A stretch of 64,000 nt of DNA from Paroedura picta (Eukaryota > Chordata > Lepidosauria > Squamata > Gekkonidae): positions 15,186,501-15,250,500 of the forward strand of contig NC_135384.1 of NCBI RefSeq assembly GCF_049243985.1. The letters are read 5' to 3'. Of this stretch, positions 11,950 through 24,803 are shown piece after piece. The first letter of the stretch is position 1; the number at the start of each line of letters is the position of its first letter. A program made the position numbers and the translations under genes. Under the pieces are notes generated by a model. It searched no databases. It was not told the origin of the DNA and was given only the letters and a program-made list of their open reading frames with translations.

Positions 11950-12170
11950 ACGGATATCTAGCTGGTTGCGGGCGGGGCGGGAGGGGCTGGGCGGGAGTCT
12001 AGTTCGTTGTGGAGGGAGCAGGAGGGGCGGGCATCTAGATGGTCGCGGGGGGTGGGAGGGCAGCTAGATGGTTGCGGAGGAGGGGAGGGAGCGGGCGATT
12101 GGATAGCTGGTTGCAGATGGGGCAGGACAGGGCGGGCATCTAGATGGTTGCAGAGTGGGCAGGGGGCAGC
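11950..12170. repeat. GC-rich minisatellite
   Basis: Imperfect repeats of about 40-60 bp built around (A)TCTAGATGGTTGCGG followed by a G-rich run. About five units, inside the hAT-like insertion. Confidence 0.6.
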
Positions 12171-13149
12171 CCCAAGGTAGCTGGAGGCAGCGGTGGTGGC
12201 AGCGTAGCCACGCAGCGAGCCGTGCAGGCAGCAGCAATGCCGGCTGTGGCCAAAGGGCTCTGCTGAGAGGATAGCCGAGCTCTGAAAGGCTCCGGGCTGG
12301 GTCCTGCATCCACTGCCCCATGGCCAAGCGCACCTGAGGTCCATCACAGACCTGCATTGTCAAAGTACCCTACCTGGAGGGGGGCGTGGGGGGTCCTGTT
12401 TGAAGATCGCACTTTTAGGCATGTTATAATTGGTATAGTGTGTGTGGGGGAAGGGGTGCATTGGAGTGGCATCACATTATATGCAAAAGCTTGCTTTGTC
12501 TTTGTTTGAACCGTGTTTTGAGTCCCTATTCAAGCCAACATGCCTCTTGGCAGGGCTATTTGTACACTGAAAGCCAGCACTGGGATATTCATGAGAAGTT
12601 AATTTTTAATTTCTAAACAAAATCATCAGCTCTGGCAAACTGGTTGTGAATCTGGTGTGGTCTTTTTTCTGACAAGCTCAGGCATATTGCTCTGCAGGGC
12701 AGCCATCCACCTTCTGTGCTGCTAGTTTAATTGTGCAACACTGAGAAACATTCTCTTCTTCAAATCATAGTTGTGCTTTGCTTCAGGAGTAGATTAATCT
12801 TCATCCTCTTCCAAAGTCCCACTTTCCTTCGAAAGACTCATATGTTTATGGGAGCTTTCTTGATCTTGTGCTCCCCCCCCCCTCCACTCTCTTTTTTTAG
12901 CTTATGGGTGAGCAAGGTGAAATGTACTCACCTTTTGGTCTTTGGGGTGCTGCCAATTTGATTTTATAATGATGTACACAAAATGTCCTCATCTGTTTAC
13001 AAAAATATCATAAAATAAAGACATCTCTTACTATCTCTGGTTCAGATTCCCCATCTATACAATACTGGCAAACTTTCTCCTATACCACATCAATGGTGTC
13101 CAAATTAATTCGACAACAGTAAAAAAAAAACATTGTGGGCAATTAAATC

Positions 13150-13318
13150 TGGAGAGCTGGTGGGTGACCTTGGGTGACCTGTTCTGACTGAGCAGTGATA
13201 TCAGAGCTCTCTCAGCCTCACCCACCTCACAGGGTGTCTGTTGTGGGGAGAGGAAAGGGAAGGTGACTGTGAGCCACTTTGAGACTCCTTCTGGCAGAGA
13301 AAAGCAGCATATGAATCC
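13150..13318 (+). mobile_element. CORE/MIR-like SINE, 5'-truncated
   Basis: Contains GGTGACCTTGGGTGACC, the AGGGTGTCTGTTGTGGGGAG block and AAAAGCAGCATATGAA, matching the body and 3' end of the SINEs at 50069 and 58325. Lies inside the hAT-like insertion. Confidence 0.7.
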
Positions 13319-15043
13319 TGTGGCACGTTTAAGATCCAGCGCCAACCCAGCGCTATAGGATTAAAATTAAAATAATTTAAAAAGTATAGTTACTTTATAA
13401 CAACATGGTCTGGTCGTTTTGGTCCCTGCCAGTAACTATGTAACATGGCAGTAACGTGGCAAGATGGGAATCTCTCCCCGCCAAAGTGGAAACTGCCAAC
13501 CACACTAACTGGTAAGTTTAGTTGTGATATTACTTACTTACATGCTCACACACACAGTCTCTCTCACACACACACGAATTAATGGCCATGATTACAAGAA
13601 CAATCTTTTGACCATAATGCTTCTTCAAAATGCTCTCATGTCTGGTGTCAAATGCTGTTGGAATTTATCAAAATTTTGATAAAATTTTTGGGTACGTTGG
13701 ATAGTCTGTATGCTGTCTCTGTATGCGTAGTTAATCTGTACAAGCATTGTGGACTTTATTCATTTGCTGAACATGTGTGTGGGAGAGCCAAATTCCACCA
13801 CCCCCCATCCATTCTACAGTTCTCTGACCCTTGGCTATTGCCTTCCCAGCCATCTTCATGGCCTTATTGAGCCACTTGAGGCTTTGGCTGGCAGGCAGGC
13901 TGGGGGAGAGAGAGTTACCACCTTCCTGGGGTAGGGGTGGTGGTGGACAGCTGGGCTGCTTGGGGCCCTGACAGGTGGGCAGAGGGGAAGCCCTGCCGTG
14001 GCACCCCTGGGCGGGCAGCAGGAGCTGACATCTGGCCACATACCCCCACTTTTCAGGAGGGGCAGTGAACTCGCTAGTCTGGAGGTCAGTTGTCACCCCT
14101 TGAAATATTCAGTCCCGACCTGGAGGTTGGCAACCCCCGGTGTCTCCAAGCTGTACAGGCCTGAGTGTGATTCCAGAACTCCGGGCCGTTCCTGGAGGTT
14201 GGCAATGTACCTGGTCAATGCCGTCCCTCTTTACGAATATTAAAATCTGGTCACCTTAGTCATTAGGCCCCCACCTTTTCTAAATCTGTGTTGCCCAAAG
14301 ACATATTGAAGAATCAGCTGGCCTGTTCGAATCCGGACAAAACAAATCCTTCTGCCGATATGTCAAGTTCACAGTGCAGCTGGTGTGGGACCCAGAAGCA
14401 GTCCTCAGTGGGGGGCAATTATCTCGAGCAAATTGTCAAAATAACTGGTTTAATCCTTGCTTGCAGTGGATTTTCTGAAAGCTCCAGAAAATAACAAGAC
14501 CTTCATTTAAGTCGTACAAAATCAAGACTTCTTCATAAGAACTGCATCTAGATAGAAACATGTCACTGGTGATCCATTGTATTCCCCTTTCCCGTTCTGT
14601 TTCATGTAGGTTTCTTTTGCCTCTTTCCCTCAGATATTGTTTCTCATTTATTTAAATGACACTTCTATATATAATATTGTATCTTATGGCAAATGAAATA
14701 TCTGTTTGCTAAGAGCCACTCTCAGTGCAATACAAATGCTGCTTTTAGAAATTAAATAATTATTGTCTCCATTAATATGATAGAATATTATTATTCTCAA
14801 ATCATAAAATGAACAAAACCTATTTATACTTTTTATCATATATTGATCTATTGTGAATGAAGGGGAAATGATTTTTTTTTATGGAGAAACATTCCTTTAA
14901 TCTTGGTGTGGGAGGATCATTTGGATTTTAAGCAGTGAACCAAAAAAATCATTAGAAACAGGAGTATTGATGCAACAAACTTGAGGTGATAAAACATGAT
15001 GGACGGCAAAGTGATATACTGCAAGGGAAGACTTGTCATTGAG

Positions 15044-18000
15044 ATGCTGCTGCTACTGGTCATGTTGCTGCTGGTGCTGCCAAACTGTGTAGTGTATAAG
15101 ACGTATTCAATTAATTGCTCCATATACGATGACCCCTTTCCGATTCCTCACAACTTTTATCAGGCAGGGGACCTTCTTATTGGTGGGATCGCCGCTCAAG
15201 TTGTTTTCTTAAATAACCCTCCATCTTTCGTAGAACACCCGGCGAGCATGGTGGTTGAAGAACCTGGGTAAGGATTTGGATTTTTTTTCCTTTGACTAAA
15301 TCTGATCACTGTGTTCATTTAGTGAGTAAGTAACCACAGATTACATTTTCGTTTCATTATCCTTACCTCAACCCTGTTTGGGAGGCTAGGCTGGCGATGT
15401 ATCATTGACCCAGCATCATACATAAAGCTTTCAAGGTCCAATGAAAAGGCAAATTGGGGTTTCTAAGACTTTTACCACCATACCATGTTGGCTATTTAAT
15501 GTTATCTTTTTGCAATTTGCTTGGATCAATCTAAAAAAATAAATAAAAATAGTTTTTGTTTTCAGTGGAAAGAATGGCATTCCAGCATGTGCAATGTTGT
15601 ACTTTTTATTTATTTGTACATCTACCCTCTCTCTTGCTCCTCTCTTGACATGCCTGCTTGCTGACTCCTTTGATAATTAGTGGACATGACTCACCCATGG
15701 ACACCGTTGATGAAGCAGGTGGTGGCAGGAAGCCCGCGATTAGTGTTGGGCTTCCAACAATGAGCTGCATGGCATGCATAAGAGACGAAAGGCATGAGTG
15801 CCTATATAGTTGCCAAATGTGACTGCCTTGGCATCTTCCATGCCCCGGAAGCCAATTGGATTCCCTTCCTTGTTTCCTGTGCTTTGGGTTATGTTTTACA
15901 AGTTCCTGTTGATTTTCATTGCAGCCAGTTCAGGCACAGTATGAGCCTGTTGGCAGTAAGTACAGTTTGTGCAATAGACTCCCTGGAGGATATGGGCCTC
16001 CTTAATGAGACCGGCAAGTATAGGAGAGCGGCCTTCCAGTCTGGGAGGCCATGGGATCATAGGCAAGTGACCTATGGTGATTTGAATGCCTGGTGGGCCC
16101 CGATAGTGTCGCTTCCCAGTTAGGAATTCCAGGCTCAAAGGACCTGCTCTCCTGGCTGGGATGAAGTGGGCACCAAGGCATTAAGGACACCTCGGGTTTA
16201 GCAGCCAGAAGGCTGAGGAGTCAGGCTTCATACCGTGCAGGGCCAACCCTTTGGAGATTGGCATTATAATTAACAGATACAGCCATATTTATGCCAAAAA
16301 GTAAGTTGGGTCATCATTGGCAGAACTGCCACACTGCTAATCAATGTTAGAATGTGAAACCAAACCTATATGAAAATAGGTTGGGGAAGACGGCCCACAA
16401 AAGTCCATTACAACTGTACGGGCCTGATTTCCTTTGCTAGGCTGTGCAAAATGTTTATGTATTGAAATGAGGTGTTAGTTAAAGTCACTGCTAAAGAAAC
16501 CAGTTCATAAACGGGAAGTTCAGCTGGGAGGAAGTTCACTGTAAATGCAGTTTGGTTGCTTTCTTACAAATCTTCTCTTTAGGTCCATAACAAAAAACTA
16601 CCAGTATATTTTAGCCTTGGCTTTTGCTGTAAAAGAGCTGAATGAGAATCCCAACTTCTTACCAAACACCAGCTTGGGTCTCTACATCCTCAATAGCTAC
16701 GGCCTTGGAAGAATGACTTTTAAAGCCATGCTCAGCATCCTTTCTGTGCAGCAGAGGCTGGTCCCTAACTTCAGCTGTGATCACCGGCAGAAATTCATAG
16801 CTGTAATTGGAGGGCGTTTGTTTGAAACCTCTGCTCAGATGGCCTCCATTCTGAACATTTACAAGGCTCCTCAGGTAAGCCATAAACATTGACTTAACAA
16901 TTCCAGAATCTGATTGAATATGCTGATTTCATTCATGAAAATGACCGAGAGGTTTTTTTTCTTTCAGCTGACTTATGGATCGTTTCCCCTTGCAAAGGGT
17001 GACAAAAAACAATTCCCTTCCATATATCAGATGGTGCCTGATGACACCTATCAGTACAGGGGAGTTGTAAAGTTACTTCATCATTTTCGATGGACTTGGA
17101 TTGGGCTCCTGGCCATGGATGATGACATGGGAAACCAGTTTTTGCAGAGAATAACACTTCTCCTCTCTGAGAATAGCATTTGTATTGCATTCATATACAA
17201 AATAACAAAGGTGGCTTACATAAATGACATGTCAGAATTTGTGTTAAACCAAGGTGAACAATACCCAGTATTAATGGACAAAAAAATCAATGTATTTTAT
17301 GTTTATGGAGAACTTTCAGCCATGATGACTTTAAGAATCACACTTTATTTTTTTCCTTTCATTTTACTACCCGATCTGGATAAGGTGTGGATAGTTACAT
17401 CACAGTGGGACTTTGAGTCAGTTGCTATCCAAAGATTTTTAGATACAGACTTTCTCCATGGTGCCCTTTCCTTTGCAGTCCATTCCAATCAGCCTCCTGG
17501 ATTCCAAGAATTCCTGCAGACCGTAAGACCTTCCTGGGCTGGAGGAGATGGTTTCATTCAGACCTTTTGGGAGCAAGCATTCAGCTGTACTTTGAAATAC
17601 GAGCAAGGGGATATGAAGAAAACCTGCAGTGGGGAGGAGAAACTGGAGAGCCTTCCTGGACCTTTTTTTGAAATGCAGATGACTGGCCATAGTTATAATG
17701 TCTACAACGCTGTCTATGCTGTGGCCCATGCTTTACACAATATCCACACACATGAGTCCAAATTCAGGAAAAAAATGGAGGGTGGGAAAATGGATGTTGA
17801 GAATATAGAGCCTTGGCAGGTACTGAAATTATTCAAACTGGTTGACATATCATAAAAAGAATGCTTCTCTTTCTACTTCCAGGTTCCATGTTCAGTTCCC
17901 CCACCAACATAATGATTCAGAAATCGTTCTGTTTGTGTCCTTGATGTGTTTGGGTATAGCTTAGTTTTTTTGCCTGCTGCAATGTTTTTAGTATTGTAAC

Positions 18001-21000
18001 TATTCTTTCTGTTTTATTTTTTTTCCGTTCTAGATACACAAGTTTTTAAGGAAAACCTTCTTCAACAATTCAGTCGGAGAAAGCATACAGTTTGATCAAG
18101 ATGGACAATTAGTTACAGTTTTTGATGTCACCAATTGGGTTACCTTCTCAAATGGGTCATTTGTTAGGGTGAAAGTCGGACGTCTGGATCCTCAGGCTCC
18201 TTCAGAGAATCCGCTCACTCTAGAAGACGATCAAATTGTGTGGCATAGAAGCTTTAACCAGGTGTCTGATTTCCTCCAATCAATTCCTACTTTTGCAAGC
18301 AAGACCAATGCTATTTTCAGCAATGATGAAGGAATGTATGTGTGTGTGTGGGGCGGGAGTTAATTCACACTCATTTTCTTCATGTGCCTCTTATTATTAT
18401 TTTCTAGGTTACAGTATTTAGTGCAGATTAAATTTATCTTGAAGCATTTTCCAAATGCATTCTGCCTAAATTATAGAATACATAAATTTATCTTTTCCCT
18501 AAGAGTTACCAGTCAACTGCCTTATTGCAAGGCTGATATAGAAGACATACATACAAGATACATTGAATATATATATTAAATATAGGCACTATTCTTACAG
18601 TATAGGAGTTAAACACAGAATTTGTCAAAATCTTGGTCTTAAATTTTGTTGAAGATCTTTCTACCAATTTTCTATATGGTTTTCTTATTTTTGTTTTGGT
18701 CCTTCATGCTCAGTGTTTGGTAAAAGGTAATACTGCAATGAAGAAAGTAGAAAGGGTTAGCAGCATTCTCAGATTTTTTAAATGCTGTATAATATATGTG
18801 AGTTTGGAAACACTTTGTGTCACCTTTTGTACAGTTGTACCCCTATATAGTTTTCAAGGAAAGAAAACAAATGTGCTTTGCCATTGACAGCCTCTCACTA
18901 GCACCCCCGTACTTCCATGGTGGTTTCCCATCTCAGTATTCAGCAGTACCAACCAGCCTTAGCTTCTAAGATCCTATCAGACTGGAATAGCCAGAAGTGC
19001 AGATACTTTTATTCAAATATAATTTAGTATACCTCAAAGAACATTCCTGGTTAGGTCATGTAACTATATCAAGCTAAATATCTAGATTCAAATCCAATAA
19101 CACCACAGAGATCAAGATTTTCAGAGTATGAACTTTGCAAAGTCAAAGCACCTTCTCTTGGAGCTTTGACAAATGGAGCTTTGACTAGTGAAAATGCATC
19201 CACCCAAATCATGCTGGTCTCTAGAAGTTCTTTGTCACTCAAATCTTGGTTATTTAAAGCAGCGGTCCCCAACCTTCTTGTAGTCGGGGACCGCCTCCGA
19301 GGGTGAGAGAGAGCCGGCGGGTGAGAGAGCAGCTGCATGTAAACGCACACGCGCAGTCGCTGCGCTTGCGCGTTTTCACCACTAGGTGGCGATAACGCGC
19401 ACATGCGGAACTGCCGCACATGCGCGTTTTCGCCAGCAGGGGGCGCAAACACGCACGCACGGTGGCTCCGCGCGTGCACGTTTGCGTCGCTGGTGTGCCA
19501 GCGGCCGTGCCGGCCTCTTCCCTCCCTCTCGCTGCGGGGGGGGGGGGTGAGGCAGGTGTGGCCGCTAGCGGCCGGTACCATGGCCTTTGCGGCCCGCTAC
19601 CGGGCCGCAGACTGGGGGCTGAGGACCCCTGATTTAAAGGAACCAACCGAGCTAACATGAGAAACTGCCCTGGTGATTTTCACCATATCACTGCACTAAG
19701 CCGTTTCTCTGCTGCAAAGCAGTATATTGGTGGTTTCAACTTGCAGGTGCTTATACCAGTTCTAAGAAAAAAATAACAGTAAATGATATGATATCTGTCA
19801 GAGCTTTAACAACTGATTTATTAAACTGACCAGTTGAGTAAACCACAAGTTCGCTTCGAACCCTGGCTAATCCTGTACAAAAGCAACATTTTAGTGAGCA
19901 TTATCAGAGGTGATTAATCTTTCAGTCTCATTTTCATTTAGATATGAAAAATTCTATGCTGTGATGAAAGTTGAGCATTTTGTTAATTTCCACCTCTGTG
20001 TTGTGCATTTTGGTCACCTCATGGTTGACAATTAAATGGTGACATCACAGGAAAGCTACTGCTTAATACAAAGTGCTAATTTGTTTTCTCTGACATCCTA
20101 TTTACTTCCCCACCAAAACAAAATTTGTCCAGCCACCCATTGTCAAAAGACAATTATTCAGTACTAACAACCCTTTCGGTGTATGGACAGGTGACTCCTG
20201 TTTCTGTGTGCAATGACCCATGCCAGCCTGGCTTCAGCAAGTCAAAGAAGGAGGGAGAGAAATTTTGCTGCTATGAATGTACTCCCTGTCCAGAAGGGAT
20301 GGTCTCTGAGACCAAGGGTAAGAGAAATGTTTCAAGACATTCTTGTAGAACAGAAAGAAGTAATGGGAGAAATTCAGTTACTCTGCTATTTGGAGATAAG
20401 GACATGCAGCTTTCTATGACATAGAATTATATATCGACACTTTTGCCTTTCAAATATAGTGAATAAAGTTGTGGCAACTTCTTTCTATTTCTGTGTATAT
20501 CATAGCCCTAAAGCCACCACTCTTCAGAAAAAGAAAACAGTTGCAAATTTAGATTCTGATGGGTATCTATGTAGGTCTCAAACAAATGGTCAAAGTGTAA
20601 GTCAAGTGGTAACTTGAAAACCAAGAAGTTTGATGCTGGGTATAAGTTTTTTATGTGCATGCACACTCCCTCATATACATTGAAACAGACTTCCACAAGC
20701 CTTACATATAGAGGGAGCTTAGGTGGACACTTATTGTGTAATCACTGAACGGCTAGTGATAGTCTCAGTGCAATAAGTATTGCTAAGATTGGAATAAAAC
20801 AGTTGGTAAGACCTGTGGATAGCAGTAAAGTAACATAGAATTAAACTTTGGTTTGTCTAAAAGTGCCACTGGACTCAAAATTCATTCTTTGTAAATTTAA
20901 AAGAAGAAGAATGGTTGCTTCTTATAGACGGTTTATGCACTGGGAACTTCAGTTCTCCAGCTCCCTTGTGGGAGCAAAAACTGAGGGCGGACGAGGCATA

Positions 21001-22552
21001 CTGGGCCAAATGCTCCCCTGTGTGGGTTCAGGAAGAGTTGGGGCAACCTGCCACAACTAAAACTTCAGCCTGCAGCCCCGCATGGAGCCTTCAGTACGTA
21101 AATGGTCATATGCCCCTTTTCTCTACCAGAGGAACCTCAAAGCATCTTATAATCACCTCCACTTTTCTCTCCGCTCAGCAGACATCCTGTGAGAAAGGTG
21201 AAGCTGCTCAGTCAGCACAGCTTTATCAAGGCTGTGGTGAGCTCAAGGTCACCCAGCTGGTTGCATGCAGTGGAGCGGGAAATCAAATCTGGATAACCGG
21301 ATTAGAAGTCCACACTCCTAACAATCACACAAAGACAAAATGAGAGGCCTGGAACCTCTCTCAACTATAATGAGGTCATGAATCTTGTCATATAGTAGAG
21401 GTTTCTAAGAGTTGATCTCCTAGACCTATAATCCTGAAGCAGAAAGAAGTGAGATAGTCCATTCCTATAGGTTGATTGTCCAACAAGCTGCACACCTGGT
21501 CAGTCACCAAACACATTGCCTTTAACATTATCCCAAACTTTTGACAAAATAGATAGAAAGGAGGGGTATTTATTTCTACCTTATGTTCATGATTGTCTCT
21601 TAGTTAATACTCACAAAGTTGAAATACTGAAACAGCTCTTTTGATTCCTTCAGATATGGATGCCTGTGTCAAATGTCCAGATAATCAATTTCCCAGTGAA
21701 AGCCACCAGGAATGCCTTCTCAAAGTCCCAAGCTACCTTTCATACAGAGAGACTTTAGGGATCATCTTTGTCATATTGTCTCTATCTTTCTCTCTGATAA
21801 CATTATTAGTCCTTGTGACCTTCCTGAAATACAAGGACACTCCCATTGTGAAAGCCAACAACCGGAGCCTCAGCTACATTCTCCTCCTCTCCCTCCTGCT
21901 TTGTTTCCTCAGCTCCTTGATGTTCATTGGAAAGCCAGGGAAGGTGACCTGCATTCTGCGCCAAATAACTTTCAGCCTCATCTTCTGTGTGGCCCTTTCC
22001 AGTGTCTTAGCCAAAACTATTACTGTGGTCCTGGCCTTCATGGCCACCAAACCTGGATCTCACATGAGGAGATGGGTGGGTAAAAAACTGGCCCATTCCA
22101 TTGTCCTTTCTGGCTCCTTAATTCATGCAGTCATTTGTGTTGTTTGGGTTTGTATTTCCCCTCCTTTCCCACAGATGAATATGCATGCACAAGCCAGGGA
22201 AATCATCCTGGAATGTAATGAGGGCTCTGCTACGATGTTTTACTTTGTCCTTGGCTATCTGGGCTTTCTGGCCAGTGTCAGCTTCACAGTGGCTTTTCTT
22301 GCCAGGAAGTTACCTGGAAGTTTCAATGAAGCCAAGTTCATCACTTTCAGCATGTTGGTCTTTTGCAGTGTTTGGTTTTCCTTTATTCCATCTTACTTAA
22401 GTTCTAAAGGCAAATCGATGGTGGCTGTGGAGATCTTCTCTATCTTGTCCTCTGCTGCTGGCTTACTGGTTTGCATCTTTTCCCCAAAATGCTACATCAT
22501 TTTGCTGACGCCGAAAATGAATATTCGAAAGCAGATAATTAGGACCATATGA
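15044..22552 (+). CDS. Vomeronasal type-2 receptor, array copy 2 (873 aa, six exons)
   Basis: Exons: 15044-15267, 16583-16874, 16968-17819, 18034-18261, 20191-20317 and 21654-22552. Lengths, phases and GT-AG sites equal those of copy 1. No internal stop. The domain order is signal peptide, Venus-flytrap, NCD3G cysteine linker, 7TM. The exon 5/6 split codon is GAT, giving [12 protein letters not shown]. In-frame ATGs at 14996 and 14999 could extend the N-terminus, but the shared ATG at 15044 directly precedes the hydrophobic stretch. Within exon 6, 21866-22359 is base-identical to copy 1, while the following bases (TTAAGTTCTAAAGGCAAATC) match copy 4. The tail is [14 protein letters not shown] rather than RPEMN...RTM. 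In exon 3, DDTYQ and HHFRW are shared with copy 4. Intron 4 holds a hAT MITE. Intron 5 lacks the SINE of the other copies. Confidence 0.92.
18868..18985 (-). mobile_element. 5S rRNA-derived SINE fragment in intron 4 of V2R-2
   Basis: Orthologous in position to 3995-4117. The reverse complement shows GATCTTAGAAGCTAAGGCTG, close to the 5S rRNA internal control region. Confidence 0.6.
19260..19631. mobile_element. hAT-type MITE in intron 4 of V2R-2 (372 bp)
   Basis: Starts CAGCGGTCCCCAACC and ends in the complement of CAGGGGTCCTCAGCCC, giving imperfect terminal inverted repeats. A perfect 8-bp duplication ATTTAAAG flanks it (19252-19259 and 19632-19639). Copy 1 has the empty site at about 4611. 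The interior is very GC- and CpG-rich, with repeated CACGCGCA-like words. It has no transposase, so it is non-autonomous. Confidence 0.9.
21110..21335 (-). mobile_element. CORE/MIR-like tRNA SINE in intron 5 of V2R-2
   Basis: Antisense, more complete than the copy in V2R-1. It keeps the head, seen as the complement of GGAGTGTGGACTTCTAATC, and the CORE-like segment CAAGGTCACCCAGCTGG. Confidence 0.7.
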
Positions 22553-22612
22553 GGATATCAGCAATAGTTTTGTTGATACCAAAATTTGGTATCAATGGAA
22601 ATGAACATGGAA

Positions 22613-22618
22613 AATAAA
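22613..22618 (+). promoter_or_regulatory. Candidate poly(A) signal AATAAA, V2R-2
   Basis: Same conserved GGAAAATAAAAC context as in copy 1, about 60 nt past the stop. Confidence 0.5.
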
Positions 22619-24486
22619 ACCTGATTCTTATGGAGGGAAAGCAACCTAATGTCATGAAGCATCTCAGTGTGATAAACAACCTAACTCAGCACAGAAGTTC
22701 CATAATCTTCTTCAGATGATGTTGTTTCTGTGAAAATAAATGTTCTCACAGCCAGAGTCCTCTAGCTCTGTGTTGTGTGGAGTGGAGTGAAGAACTCTAA
22801 ACAGAAAAAGACACAATGTCTTACTCTTTCTGGATCTTTTATTCAAATAGCTTTTTCCCCTACCCTTTGGCTAAATACTCTCTCTGCATTCCCACAAGCC
22901 AAGTGCACCAGTAATTCAGTAAATAAACCTGTGCAGACAGTAAATTTATATTCAGATAAGACCATGATTCTCACTGAACTCTACTGGGCTGCACATTTTA
23001 ATTGCTTAAGGCACTTAATTGGCAAATCTATGCAAAGTCATCAGTTTCCCAGTTTTCAAGTGTGGCAAGGAATAAACAGAGCCCCAGTGGGTCTTGTGGC
23101 TTGCATGCTGGGCTTACACAGGGAGCACAGCATAGAAGAGAAAGGCAAGACCCGGTGCGTGTAAGGATGCCATGCAATTGGGTCCCATCTTCTTTACTCA
23201 GCATGCCATAAAGTATCTTCCATCCCTCCCACCCCATGACATTCAGTATCAGATGGCTCTTGAGAGATGAAGGACCGTACACTGTCTCTGTGATTGGGTT
23301 TATACTATGGCAGCTGCGATTGACAGTTTTAAAATATCCCAGTCAAAGACCACGTTGCCTGATTCAAAAACACTGGAAAACATTACTAAGTCACTCACAT
23401 TGTCAGATGCCCACATGTCCCACCCAGCTCCCTCTGTACCACCAAGTACTGCATTACAGCCAACCCATTTTTTCTCCAGTACTCTGGACATAAGTTCCCA
23501 TTGTGCAGTTGTTGTATTTACAGCTACAGTATTTAGTTGTAATACTGTATACAACTGTATACAAATATATAAATATATTTATATTTAAATATAAATAAAT
23601 AAATGTACTATTTAATTCTAGTAAATAAATATAATTCTTCTTCTAAAGGTATCTGCAAGCTTAAAAATGTCAGGGACCTCTGACATGTGTGACATACTTG
23701 CTATGCTGAGACAAGACTGAAAAAGGGATGAACTGCAGTAGCATCTAGGGCACTGGTGTCAGCTGATACATTTTAGGCCTGGTACGTTAGGAGAAGGCAA
23801 CTGTGTTGGGTTACTGAAGACGATGTGGTTGCTCACAATCAGTTGTCATTTGGATGCCCATGCACACACTAAATCACAAAGCAAAGCAAAGGCCAAAGGT
23901 AACGTAAACAATTAGACAGTTTTCTAGATGTAATAAATCAGTCACTTAGTCCCCCACCTTTTCTAAATCTGTATTGCCCAAAGACATATTGAAGGTTTCT
24001 GAATCACAAAGGGATCAGCTGGCTTGTTAGAATTTGGAGACAACAAACCATTCTGCCTACATGTGTAGTTCACAGTACAGCTGGTGTGGGGCCCTGAATA
24101 AGTCCTCAGTGGGGGACAATTATCTCCAGCAAATTGTCAAAATAACTAGTGTTTTCGATCTTTGCAGTGGATTTCCTGAAAGCTCAAGCAAATAACAAGA
24201 CCTTCATTTCAGTCGTACAAAATCAAGACTTCTTCATAAGAACTGCATATAGGTAGAAACAGGTCACTGGTGATCCATTGTATTCCCCTTTCCCGTTCTG
24301 TTTCATGTAGGTTTATTTTGCCTCTTTCCCTCAGATATTGGTTCTCATTGATTTAAATGTCACTTCTATATATAATATTGTATCTTATCCTTTCTCTTCC
24401 ACCAATCCCATCATTATTTCTGGGTTTAAAATAAATCTGAAGAATATCTCACAAATGAAAAATCTGTTTGCTAAGAGCCACACTCA
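22619..24486. other. Shortened intergenic spacer after V2R-2
   Basis: Paralogous to the spacers of the other units. The whole antisense CR1 and the AC-rich block after it are missing: CCCACCCCATGACATTCAG at about 23229 joins two parts that lie over 1.4 kb apart in copy 1. No gene seen. Confidence 0.6.
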
Positions 24487-24753
24487 GTGCAATACAAATG
24501 CTGCTTTTAGAAATTAAATAATTATTTTCTCCATTAATATGGTAGAATATTATTATTCTCAAATCATAAAACAAAACCTATTTGTACTTATTGTCCTATA
24601 TTGATCTATTGTACATGACTGAGAAATGATTTTTTTTATGGAGAAGCATTCTTTAATGTTGGGGTTGGGTGTCATTTGGATTTTAAGCAGTGAACCAAAA
24701 CTTTCAGTAGAAACCCAAATAATGATGCAACAAAACTGATGTGCTGAAATATA

Positions 24754-24777
24754 ATGAATAGCAAAGTGATGTTCTGA
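24754..24777 (+). promoter_or_regulatory. Upstream ORF before V2R-3 start
   Basis: ATG followed by six codons and TGA (MNSKVMF), out of frame with and 26 nt before the V2R-3 ATG. The corresponding ATG in copies 1 and 2 is in frame with the receptor. Whether it lies in the transcript is unknown. Confidence 0.4.
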
Positions 24778-24803
24778 ATCCGGAAGGGAATCTTGTCACT
24801 GAG

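Larger units (their letters stand above)
11414..14258. mobile_element. 2.8-kb hAT-like insertion, copy-1 unit only
   Basis: The ends are inverted repeats: TAAGGTGACAAGATG at the left and, as reverse complement, TAAGGTGACCAGATT at the right. They are flanked by near-identical 8-bp repeats, GTCACTAG (11406-11413) and GTCATTAG (14259-14266). Copies 2 and 3 have one uninterrupted site (about 23939 and 34453). The inside is GC-rich noncoding DNA with a minisatellite and a SINE piece. No transposase frame is visible, so it would be non-autonomous. 8-bp duplications are typical of hAT. A composite of several repeats is the alternative. Confidence 0.55.

Noticed and set aside
11526-12363. Several proline- and alanine-rich frames on both strands
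   Set aside because: GC-rich repeat DNA with few stop codons. No motif, no copy in the paralogous units, and it lies inside a probable transposon.
19069-19660. Frames of 134-170 codons in intron 4 of V2R-2
   Set aside because: They depend on the CpG-rich MITE and vanish at the empty site of copy 1.
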